Part shown: in pieces, positions 26,148 through 33,620 of the stretch | Layout of the letters: each line of letters starts with the position of its first letter | How positions within the stretch are numbered: position 1 is the first letter of the stretch | Source: Pseudogracilibacillus sp037072025 | GTDB lineage: Bacteria; Bacillota; Bacilli; Bacillales; Amphibacillaceae | Direction: 5' to 3' | Assembly (NCBI RefSeq): GCF_037072025.1 | Contig: NZ_JAXHDD010000008.1 | Coordinates: forward strand, 1 to 64,000 | Length of the DNA stretch: 64,000 nucleotides | Position numbers and translations under genes: made by a program | Notes under the pieces: generated by a model | The model's input: only the letters and a program-made list of their open reading frames with translations | Told to the model about the DNA's origin: nothing | Databases searched by the model: none

Positions 26148-26612
26148 TAAAAAAGGAATCTATGAGCCGTTTTGGTGGCAAGCAGATTCCTATTTTGAAT
26201 GCCGGATTTTTGTTTATTTCGCTAAAATTTTGCGTCAATCGCTGTATTATCATGAAAGTCGCTGAATGATCATAAATAGCGCTGAATGATCAACAAAAAT
26301 CGCTGAATGATCGTAAATAGCGCTGAATGATCAATAAAAATCGCTGAATTCCTACGCGTTTCCCGCTAAGGGAAGTACATCCAATTTTATATGTCTTTGG
26401 GGTTATTTTTGTGCTCCAAATGATTTACTTTCCAGGACATTAATAAAAAAGGAATCTATGAGCCGTTTTGGTGGCAAGCAGATTCCTATTTTGAATGCCG
26501 GATTTTTGTTTATTTCGCTAAAATTTTGCGTCAATCGCTGTATTATCATGAAAATCGCTGAATGATCATAAATAGCGCTGAATGATCAACAGAAAACGCT
26601 GAATTCCTACGC
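26075..26612 (+). repeat. Tandem duplication of the permease 3' end plus word array
   Basis: The segment beginning GGAAGTTCATCCAATTTTAT at 26075 (last 24 codons of the permease, its stop and following hairpin) recurs at 26371, an exact offset of 296 nt for most of its length. The second copy has few substitutions and one shorter word array. The GAATCTATGAGCCG..GGCAAGCAGATTC hairpin in both is probably the permease terminator. The copied coding tail has no start and is not a gene. Confidence 0.9.
26239..26357 (+). repeat. Word array, header CGCTGAATGATC
   Basis: Four copies of CGCTGAATGATC with alternating tails (ATAAATAG / AACAAAAAT, GTAAATAG / AATAAAAAT) give words of 20 and 21 nt, a 41-nt pair. 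A degenerate word precedes them and CGCTGAATTCCTACGC ends the array. The duplicate at 26535-26612 has two header copies and the same end word, so one 41-nt pair was gained or lost after duplication. Confidence 0.85.
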
Positions 26613-26636
26613 CCCCGCATAAATAAAAACTTTTAT

Positions 26637-28058
26637 TTATGCGTTAACCAATAAATCGGGTTTTCTATTTTCAAGTGGGTTTGTCTGTTCAAAAGCATAC
26701 CCAGCATTTAGAATTGCTGCTTCACCAAAAGCAGGACCCATTAATTGCATACCAACTGGTAACCCTTGGCTAAATCCGCACGGTACAGATAACGCTGGAA
26801 GTCCTGTTAAGTTTCCAGGTCCCATAAAGCGGATAATATTATCAATTAAATCAACTTTTTTACCGTTTAGGTCTGCCCAATCATCTCCAATGTCATTAGG
26901 CAGGATAGGCAATGTTGGCATCGCAAGGATGTCGACATGCTCAAAAGCTCTTCTGAAATCATGCTTCAATTGTCTTCTAACTTGCTGTGCTTGTAAGAAA
27001 TCAACAGCAGATGGTAGTTCGCCTAGTTCAAACAACATACGAATATCATGGCCGAAATCATCAGGTCTTGTTAACATATCACTATGATGAATAGCCGAAG
27101 CTTCTGATAGTGACGTGATTAACTCTGCCCATTCCGCATATTTAAGGGTAGGGATCTTCACTTCCTGTACTTTAGCACCTTGGTCTACTAATTTTTGAAT
27201 TCCCGCACGTACGAGTTTTTCAATCTCGGAATCCACTTCTTTAAAGTAGTAGTCTTCCTCCACACCGATAACGAGATCTTTAACATCTCCTGTTATTTTT
27301 CCTACGTAATCATCAACAGGTACATCCACCGTAGTAGGGTCGTTTGGATCAAACCCAGCAATGATTTGTAGTAACCCGGCAGCATCTTTTACTGTTCTTG
27401 TCATTGGTCCGACATGGTCGAGTGACCAGGCTAAAGGATATACTCCATATTTACTTACACGGCCAAAGGTTTGTTTTAACCCAACAATTCCGTTTGCAGA
27501 TGAAGGAATACGGATAGACCCTGCTGTGTCAGTCCCTAATGAAGCGACACTAGATCCAACTGCAACTGCTGCACCTGATCCACCACTAGAACCACCAGGG
27601 ATTTTCTCAAGATTCCATGGGTTTTTTACTGCACCATAATGTGGGTTATTGTTCGTTATACCCCAAGCGTATTCGTGCATACTAACTTTTCCGGTAAAAA
27701 CAACACCAGCATTTTTTAATTTTGCAACGACCGTTGCATCATAATCGGAAACAAAGTCCTTATGAATTTTCGAAGACATTGTTGTTACTTTATCTTTAAA
27801 ATATACGTTATCCTTAATACCCATAGGAATACCATGATACATGCCACGATAATTACCGTTCGCGATTTCTTCTTCTGCTTTTTTAGCATCTTTTATTGCG
27901 TCCTCGTGGTAGATCTCCATATAAGCATTAATTTTTCCTTCTGTTGCTTCTGCATGGTTTAATATTTCCTCTGTTAATTCAACAGGAGATACTTCTTTCT
28001 TTTCAATTAAAGGTGCTAATTCCTCAACGGCTTTTCCTACTAAATTTTTACTCAACAT
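26637..28058 (-). CDS. Amidase-signature hydrolase (GatA/AtzE-like)
   Basis: A 473-residue amidase. The Ser-cisSer-Lys triad is visible: K82 (MGIKDNV), cis-Ser S157 (GGSSGGSG) and nucleophile S181 (TAGSIRIPS). It is not a tRNA amidotransferase subunit by context. The preceding gene, overlapping by 11 nt, is a 60-residue AtzG-like protein, as with the AtzE/AtzG carboxybiuret hydrolase pair, and a urea transporter heads the operon. Substrate is probably a small amide or ureido compound (inference). ATG 28058 follows GGAGGTGATC; a GTG two codons upstream is less likely. Expression should depend on sigma-54. Confidence 0.88.
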   Translation of the reverse strand: MLSKNLVGKAVEELAPLIEKKEVSPVELTEEILNHAEATEGKINAYMEIYHEDAIKDAKKAEEEIANGNYRGMYHGIPMGIKDNVYFKDKVTTMSSKIHKDFVSDYDATVVAKLKNAGVVFTGKVSMHEYAWGITNNNPHYGAVKNPWNLEKIPGGSSGGSGAAVAVGSSVASLGTDTAGSIRIPSSANGIVGLKQTFGRVSKYGVYPLAWSLDHVGPMTRTVKDAAGLLQIIAGFDPNDPTTVDVPVDDYVGKITGDVKDLVIGVEEDYYFKEVDSEIEKLVRAGIQKLVDQGAKVQEVKIPTLKYAEWAELITSLSEASAIHHSDMLTRPDDFGHDIRMLFELGELPSAVDFLQAQQVRRQLKHDFRRAFEHVDILAMPTLPILPNDIGDDWADLNGKKVDLIDNIIRFMGPGNLTGLPALSVPCGFSQGLPVGMQLMGPAFGEAAILNAGYAFEQTNPLENRKPDLLVNA

Positions 28059-28230
28059 GATCACCTCCAGGGATATTTCGTAAAGCTATGTCTGCATCAT
28101 CAATGTTTACACCATTTAAGTCTCCACGCAGTTCCGCCATTGCTTTCCAACGTCTGTCCAAAACTTCGAGATGTTCCTCTCTCGGGTTTATTCCCTTGTT
28201 TTCCAATAACTCTTTAATTGATAACGACAA
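28048..28230 (-). CDS. Small AtzG/DUF4089-like amidase partner
   Basis: A 60-residue helical protein (SLSIKELLENKGINPREEHL, then EVLDRRWKAMAELRGDLN). Size, helical pattern and position directly before, and overlapping, an amidase gene match AtzG-type small subunits that stabilise their amidase. TTG 28230 sits 8 nt after AAGGAG; GTG 28239 would sit too close. Co-translation with the amidase by the 11-nt overlap supports a complex. The family assignment is from pattern and context, not from a search. Confidence 0.6.
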   Translation of the reverse strand: MSLSIKELLENKGINPREEHLEVLDRRWKAMAELRGDLNGVNIDDADIALRNIPGGDHVE

Positions 28231-28307
28231 ATTAACCACTCCTTCTAAATTTATTATTTATCTTAATAAGCTGATGCCTAAAGATAACGTAATATAAAGC
28301 ATTTAAA

Positions 28308-29291
28308 TCAAAAGTTTGGCATTACTTTTCTTGCACCTAAAAAAATCCAAGAGCTAAGTACAAATGCCATTGTTAGCGCTGGTAAACCAAACGGAACTAG
28401 CCAAATGCTTAAGCTTGCTGTAATTAAAATAGTTAATACAGCTCCCGAAATTCCTGAGATTAAAGCAAAACGGTTTTCAGTTTCCTTAAATATGATAGAG
28501 ATGGCAATAATGGATAAAATTGCATTGTATCCGTATAATCCCAGCGAAATTAAATCATGTTCAGCTCCAAGTAAGAAAGCGGTCAAAAGAGCCATTGCAC
28601 TTGCAATAATGGCGTATAACCCAAATTTCCATCCGGCCCAAAAAAGTGCAATGAAAAGTAATATGCCTGAAATTATATTCTCTAGAAAGAATATTTGGGC
28701 GATCCCCAATATAAATCCACTTAGCCAATCTATGTCCCCAGTGATATTCAATGTCCAATTTGATAAAGTTCCCGGTGTGAGTGTAGAACTCAATTGAAAA
28801 ACTTCTAACTTATAAGATAGTAGCAACATAAACCAAGTGATAATCACAAAAGGAAAAGTAAGTATTGGTATAGTAGTTTCTTTGATAAAATGCATTAACG
28901 CTGCTGTTAAAATTGATGCAATAGCTGCCCCAATAAGAGCGATTATCCAGCTGTAAGGTCCAGTTAGAAATAGCGCGAGTGCAAGACCTGAAAGAGCTGA
29001 GTTATATCCGAATAAACCGGAATGAACTGCATTTTTATCAGCTCCACCTATTAATGCAACGAAAGTACCGATAACAACTGATAATAGTGTGACGATACCT
29101 AAAAAAGGAGAAGCGACTGTAATAGCAGCTAAAATAATTAAGCCAGTAATGACATTTTCAATCAGAACAATTTGGGATATCCCTTTTACTGAAGCGATTA
29201 CAAATTGGTATACATCACCCTCTCTAAATGATTTTGTCTCTTCATGGATACTGTCAAACTCTTGACGTAACTTTTTTTCTACATTTTTCAT
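28308..29291 (-). CDS. Urea transporter (UT family)
   Basis: A 327-residue membrane protein made of two homologous halves, each with an FGYNSALSGLALALF-like or LYGYNAILSIIAISI-like selectivity motif (near 91 and 245) and a hydrophobic repeat, as in bacterial UT channels. It starts at ATG 29291 after GGGGAGG. It is the first gene of the operon with the AtzG-like and amidase genes, transcribed from the sigma-54 promoter about 75 nt upstream. It would bring urea or a related small amide to the amidase. No urease genes are in this window. Confidence 0.87.
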   Translation of the reverse strand: MKNVEKKLRQEFDSIHEETKSFREGDVYQFVIASVKGISQIVLIENVITGLIILAAITVASPFLGIVTLLSVVIGTFVALIGGADKNAVHSGLFGYNSALSGLALALFLTGPYSWIIALIGAAIASILTAALMHFIKETTIPILTFPFVIITWFMLLLSYKLEVFQLSSTLTPGTLSNWTLNITGDIDWLSGFILGIAQIFFLENIISGILLFIALFWAGWKFGLYAIIASAMALLTAFLLGAEHDLISLGLYGYNAILSIIAISIIFKETENRFALISGISGAVLTILITASLSIWLVPFGLPALTMAFVLSSWIFLGARKVMPNF

Positions 29292-29364
29292 GAAACCTCC
29301 CCATCTCACTTACTTTTCTTTTTAAAGAAATCTAAAAGTAAGGAACCTATTTGCTTATAAAATT

Positions 29365-29382
29365 ATGCAACTTTCGTGCCAA
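29365..29382 (-). promoter_or_regulatory. Sigma-54 promoter for the urea/amide operon
   Basis: Minus strand TTGGCACGAAAGTTGCAT matches the sigma-54 consensus TTGGCAC-N5-TTGCWT at all fixed positions, with the -24 GG and -12 GC at the right spacing. It lies 74 nt upstream of the transporter ATG, and the divergent gene encodes a sigma-54 activator. Confidence 0.93.
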
Positions 29383-29426
29383 CTTTATTTTTTATTGAAA
29401 AAGGCGTGTTTTAAATGGGGAATGAT

Positions 29427-29469
29427 TTCATCAAACCCATATGGTTATCGCATGAAAAGATTTGATGAA
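29427..29469. promoter_or_regulatory. Candidate activator-binding site (UAS)
   Basis: A 9-bp inverted repeat TTCATCAAA (29427-29435) and TTTGATGAA (29461-29469) lies 45-90 nt upstream of the -24 element and between the two divergent genes. Spacing of its half-sites is 34 nt, a little over three turns, which would suit two activator dimers. No other clear dyad is in the interval except ATAATAAAAACGTTATTAT near 29500, which could belong to the regulator's own promoter. Confidence 0.45.
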
Positions 29470-29592
29470 TAGTAGATTAATAGATTGAATGTTTATAATA
29501 AAAACGTTATTATAATGGAAACGAATATAATTATTGTCTCATTTTGAAACCGCTTTCCCGATTTGGGACATATAAAAGAAGGAGGAACTAAA

Positions 29593-31872
29593 GTGCAAAT
29601 AAAGGTTGGCCTCTTATTCTCTTTGACAGGCACGACTTCGATTACTGAAAAAGGACAATATGATGCCGCCTGCTTCGCCATCCATCAATTCCAACGACAA
29701 GGACATAACATAGAGATAATTACTAAAGATATTTGTTCTGATCCACATAAGGCTAAAAAGGAAGCAGAGGCACTCGCACGACGAGGTGTTAAGGTGTTTA
29801 TTGGTTGTTACACGTCTGCCTGCCGCAAAGCTGTATTACCGATACTTGAGAAGTACAATTGTTTACTGGTTTACCCGACATTATATGAAGGACAAGAAGA
29901 TCATCCGAATGTTTTTTATACCGGAGAAGTTCCAAATCAGCAAGTTCATATATTAATTGATTACTTAATGAGTGAATATGGGAAGCGAATTTACTTAATA
30001 GGAAATGATTATATTTACCCTCGTGAAACAAATTCACAAGTGAAATCATATGTTGTAGATATAAAGGGTGAAATAATTGCAGAAGAATACGTACCTTTTG
30101 GACATAGGGAATTTCATCGTATTATTCAAGATATTATCGTACAAAAACCTGATGCTATTTTTTCAACGCTAGTAGGACAAAGTGTGCTTTCCTTCTATAA
30201 AGCGTATAAACAGATGGGACTAGACCCTAATTCATTACCGATTTTTAGTCCGATTACAAAAGAAACGGAAATAGCAGCCATGGGATCAGATGTCGGAAAA
30301 GGACACTATAGTTCTGCAAGTTATTTTCAGTCTTTAGATAACTCATTGAATAAAAAGTTCGTAAATAATTACAATGAATTTTTTAATGAAAAAAAGTCTA
30401 TCTCCTCTGTTATGTTCAATACATACTTAGGAACAGAGATAGTTCTTGATGCTATCATACACACAAAGAACTTTGATATAGATAAGATTTTTCAATATAT
30501 AAGTGGTAGAAAAATAGATACTGCGTGTGGAGAATTGCGTATAGATAAAGAAAAACGTCATCTTTCACGCCCGGTTAAAATTGGAAAAGCTCTATCGAAT
30601 GGTCAGTTTAAAATTGTTTGGGACTCAGCTAATAATATAAAACCTCGCCCGTATAAAAATATTAAAGAATCCAAAAAGAGTCATTTGAATGAAATTGTTC
30701 TAAATGCTTGGGGACAGATAAGTGAAGAAGCAATCATTGCGTTATCCGAGGATAGAACTATTCAATATATGAGCTTAAAGGCAAAAGAAATGACTGGCTT
30801 TCAAAACGGCGAAACACTCACTCCTCAAATGTTAAAACATATGGAAAATAAATTTGAAGTCAATTCCTATGAAGCAAAATTAAAAACATTGTTTTTACTA
30901 AAACCTAACTATCAAAAAACCTTTGATTCAATCTTTCAATTTGGAACTATTCAAACTAAAAATATAAACTTTCAACATGAACTTGAAACGGCAACGATTG
31001 CCGCACAAACAACCGCAAATGTTTTAATTCTTGGCGAAACAGGTACTGGAAAAGAAGTAATGGCCCGTGCTATTCATGAAGAGAGCAGTAGGAGAAACGG
31101 ATCATTTGTTGCAGTGAACACCGGAGCAATCCCGAAAGATTTAATAGCTAGTGAGTTGTTCGGGTATTCAGAAGGTACGTTTACAGGGGGGAAAAAGGGC
31201 GGAGCAATTGGGAAATTTGAAAGTGCCCATAACGGTACACTCTTCCTAGATGAGATAGGTGATATGCCAATTGAACTTCAAGTTATTTTATTGCGTGCGA
31301 TTGAAACGAAAAAAATAATCCGGCTTGGAGATACGATAGAGCGACCAGTCGATATCCGAATTATCGCAGCTACGAATAGAAACTTGCAAGAGGAGATTGC
31401 GTATAATAATTCATTCAGATCTGATCTTTATTACAGGTTGAATGTTTTAAATATTGATATTCCACCTTTACGGGAACGACCTGAAGATATTGAAACTCTT
31501 GCTTGGACTTTTATGAAACAGTTCCAAGAGCAGTATGGAGATGGACCAACACAGATTGATCAAGAAGCAATGCAACTGTTTATCGAATATCCGTGGCCAG
31601 GTAATATTAGAGAACTCAGAAATATTATGGAGCGTGCTTTTTTACTATCGAGAAGAAAATCTAAAAAAATTACAAGTAGCCACTTACCTAGAAATATTAA
31701 AGGGTATTATAAGCGGAAAATGCCTTCAGAACTTACATTAAAAGATGTTGAAAAGAAAATGATTACTCAAGCGTTAATGGAGACGAATAGTGTTAAGGAA
31801 GCTTCAAAAAAGTTAGGCATAGGAAGAAGTACACTTTATCGAAAAATGAAGGAATTTGAGATAAGTATATAA
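29593..31872 (+). CDS. Sigma-54 activator with AmiC/UrtA-like sensor domain
   Basis: A 759-residue regulator. Residues about 3-350 form a periplasmic-binding-protein-like (Peripla_BP_6) domain of the AmiC/UrtA amide or urea type but without a signal peptide, so it senses its ligand in the cytoplasm. A short linker or PAS-like part (about 375-430) follows. The AAA+ domain has Walker A GETGTGKE (481-488), a sigma-54 contact loop GTFTGG (528-533) and Walker B GTLFLDEIGD (548-557). A Fis-type helix-turn-helix ends the protein (about 723-752). GTG 29593 follows AAGGAGG. It is divergent from the operon it should control. Confidence 0.92.
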   Translation: MQIKVGLLFSLTGTTSITEKGQYDAACFAIHQFQRQGHNIEIITKDICSDPHKAKKEAEALARRGVKVFIGCYTSACRKAVLPILEKYNCLLVYPTLYEGQEDHPNVFYTGEVPNQQVHILIDYLMSEYGKRIYLIGNDYIYPRETNSQVKSYVVDIKGEIIAEEYVPFGHREFHRIIQDIIVQKPDAIFSTLVGQSVLSFYKAYKQMGLDPNSLPIFSPITKETEIAAMGSDVGKGHYSSASYFQSLDNSLNKKFVNNYNEFFNEKKSISSVMFNTYLGTEIVLDAIIHTKNFDIDKIFQYISGRKIDTACGELRIDKEKRHLSRPVKIGKALSNGQFKIVWDSANNIKPRPYKNIKESKKSHLNEIVLNAWGQISEEAIIALSEDRTIQYMSLKAKEMTGFQNGETLTPQMLKHMENKFEVNSYEAKLKTLFLLKPNYQKTFDSIFQFGTIQTKNINFQHELETATIAAQTTANVLILGETGTGKEVMARAIHEESSRRNGSFVAVNTGAIPKDLIASELFGYSEGTFTGGKKGGAIGKFESAHNGTLFLDEIGDMPIELQVILLRAIETKKIIRLGDTIERPVDIRIIAATNRNLQEEIAYNNSFRSDLYYRLNVLNIDIPPLRERPEDIETLAWTFMKQFQEQYGDGPTQIDQEAMQLFIEYPWPGNIRELRNIMERAFLLSRRKSKKITSSHLPRNIKGYYKRKMPSELTLKDVEKKMITQALMETNSVKEASKKLGIGRSTLYRKMKEFEISI

Positions 31873-31888
31873 TTTTCTAAAAAAACAT

Positions 31889-31917
31889 TTGACAACAAAT
31901 AATAAACAGTGTACAGT
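31889..31917 (+). promoter_or_regulatory. Sigma-A promoter of the methionine operon
   Basis: TTGACA at 31889-31894, a 17-nt spacer and TACAGT at 31912-31917 lie about 30 nt upstream of the SAM riboswitch. Confidence 0.8.
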
Positions 31918-31947
31918 AGTAGTTACAATTTAATCAGATTTATTTTT

Positions 31948-32108
31948 TCTTATCCAGAGAGGTGGAGGGACTGGCCCAGTGAAGCCTCGGCAACAGACTT
32001 TTTAAGTACTGTGCCAATTCCAGCAAGCTAAGTGCCTGAAAGATAAGAAGAGAGAGAAATGAACGATATATTCAACCTCTTCTTATCTTGATAAGAAGAG
32101 GGTTTTTT
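31948..32108 (+). promoter_or_regulatory. SAM-I (S-box) riboswitch with terminator
   Basis: The aptamer core GAGGTGGAGGGACTGGCCC, GAAGCCTCGGCAACAG, GTGCCAATTCC and CTGAAAGATAAGAAGAG is intact. P1 is TCTTATC (31948-31954) with GATAAGA (32042-32048). The 3' side of P1 can also pair with the first arm of the terminator, CCTCTTCTTATC (32076-32087), whose own stem is completed by GATAAGAAGAGG (32090-32101) and a T-run. With SAM bound, P1 holds and the terminator forms; without SAM, read-through occurs into yezD, metI and metF. Confidence 0.95.
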
Positions 32109-32215
32109 ACTTATTGAACCACCAAAAGTAATATAACTCTTCTCGATAAAGCTTTGCAAGTTCCAATGAAAAGAACTTGTACTTTACATCAATTAGCTAA
32201 AGGGGAGATGAGAAT

Positions 32216-32365
32216 TTGAGCAAACTGGATCAAGTGAAACTGGACTATTTACAGGCTGTTTTACAAGAAATTGAGTATGGGTCTGTTGTAATTACGATTC
32301 ATGATGGTCGTATTACACAAATTGACGCAACAGAGAAAAAACGATTTAGTAAAAGCTTAGTTTAA
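32216..32365 (+). CDS. yezD: YezD family (DUF2292) small protein
   Basis: A 49-residue protein, MSKLDQVKLDYLQAVLQEIE followed by YGSVVITIHDGRITQIDATE KKRF, matching the DUF2292/YezD family, which is found in sulfur- and methionine-regulated operons. It starts at TTG after AAAGGGGAG. It is the first gene behind the S-box, so it is expected to be made under methionine starvation. Its biochemical role is unknown. A hairpin region at 32390-32440 (TATCTCTA..TAGAGA) separates it from metI. Confidence 0.85.
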   Translation: MSKLDQVKLDYLQAVLQEIEYGSVVITIHDGRITQIDATEKKRFSKSLV

Positions 32366-32492
32366 TAAAAATATTGAGGTTGCCGATTAGACAACTAAAG
32401 GCATCTTACATCTATCTCTAGCCATTTTAGTATAGAGAGGATGTTGGATGTCTTTTATTTTTGCCAAATTTACTAAGAAAGGGGTTAATAAA

Positions 32493-33620
32493 ATGACGGA
32501 TTCGTGTAGGAAAGAGACGTTTCTTGTACAAATAGGAAACAGGAAAGAAGAACATTTTCGCGCAGTCAGTACACCTATTTATTTTTCCACTGCATTCCGC
32601 CATGAAGAGATTGGCCTTCAAGACGGTTATGATTATATCCGCACTGGTAACCCGACTAGAGATGTGTTAGAAAAAGCAGTTGCAGAGTTAGAAAGTGGAG
32701 AAAAAGCATTCGCTACATCTTCCGGTATGGCGGCTGTTCAACTCGTATTTGCTTTATTTGAAGAAGGATCACATTTTATTGCATCTCGTGATATATACGG
32801 AGGGAATTATCGTTTATTTGAAGTGTTTGAGAAAAAGTACAATTTTTCTTTTACGTATTGGGACGGGAAAGATTATGAGGAACTTGAAACATTTATTCAG
32901 GATAATACGAAAGCGATTTTCATTGAGTCACCAACTAACCCGTTAATGCAGACAGTTGATTTAAGAAAAATCTCAGTGATCACAAAACGTCATGAGATTC
33001 TTCATATCGTTGATAACACACTGTACACTCCTTATATTCAGCGACCGCTTGAAGAAGGGGCAGATATTGTCGTTCATAGCGCAACAAAATATTTAGCAGG
33101 GCATAATGATTTGTTAGCAGGAGTTGTCATCTCAAAAGGAAAGACAGTAAACGAAGAGTTTGCTTTTTTGCATAACTCAATCGGAGCAGTGTTATCACCA
33201 TATGACTGTTTTAGCCTCATTCGGGGGATGAAAACACTGGCCCTTCGGATGAGGCAGCATGAAAATAATGCCAAGCGAGTAGTTGAGTATTTGAGAACTC
33301 ATCCACTTGTAACAGATGTGTATTACCCGGGGAGAAGCGGAATGTTAAGTTTTGAAATAATTGATGAAGCACTTGTTTCGCCGTTTCTAAAAGCATTAAA
33401 ACTTTTTACGTTTGCTGAAAGTTTAGGAGGAGTAGAAAGCTTTTTAACGTACCCAATTACACAGACACATATGGATATTCCAAAAGAGGTGCGTGAATCA
33501 TACGGATTATCAAATTGTCTACTACGTGCTTCTGTTGGGATTGAACATGAAGATGATATTATCGCTGACCTTGAGCAAGCTTTCGAAGCAATTACTCAAT
33601 TGGGGGTGGCAAAGTTTTGA
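32493..33620 (+). CDS. metI: Cystathionine gamma-synthase / O-acetylhomoserine thiolyase
   Basis: A 375-residue PLP enzyme of the Cys/Met metabolism family. The PLP lysine is K199 (VVHSATKYLAGHNDLLAG), with D174 (HIVDNTLYTP) holding the pyridine nitrogen and SSGMAAVQ binding phosphate. In B. subtilis MetI makes cystathionine and also homocysteine from acetylhomoserine. I chose ATG 32493 after AAGAAAGGGG; the frame's first 15 codons upstream have no site. The stop overlaps the next gene's start (TTGA). Regulated by the S-box. No metC is adjacent; the usual metI-metC pair is absent here. Confidence 0.9.
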   Translation: MTDSCRKETFLVQIGNRKEEHFRAVSTPIYFSTAFRHEEIGLQDGYDYIRTGNPTRDVLEKAVAELESGEKAFATSSGMAAVQLVFALFEEGSHFIASRDIYGGNYRLFEVFEKKYNFSFTYWDGKDYEELETFIQDNTKAIFIESPTNPLMQTVDLRKISVITKRHEILHIVDNTLYTPYIQRPLEEGADIVVHSATKYLAGHNDLLAGVVISKGKTVNEEFAFLHNSIGAVLSPYDCFSLIRGMKTLALRMRQHENNAKRVVEYLRTHPLVTDVYYPGRSGMLSFEIIDEALVSPFLKALKLFTFAESLGGVESFLTYPITQTHMDIPKEVRESYGLSNCLLRASVGIEHEDDIIADLEQAFEAITQLGVAKF

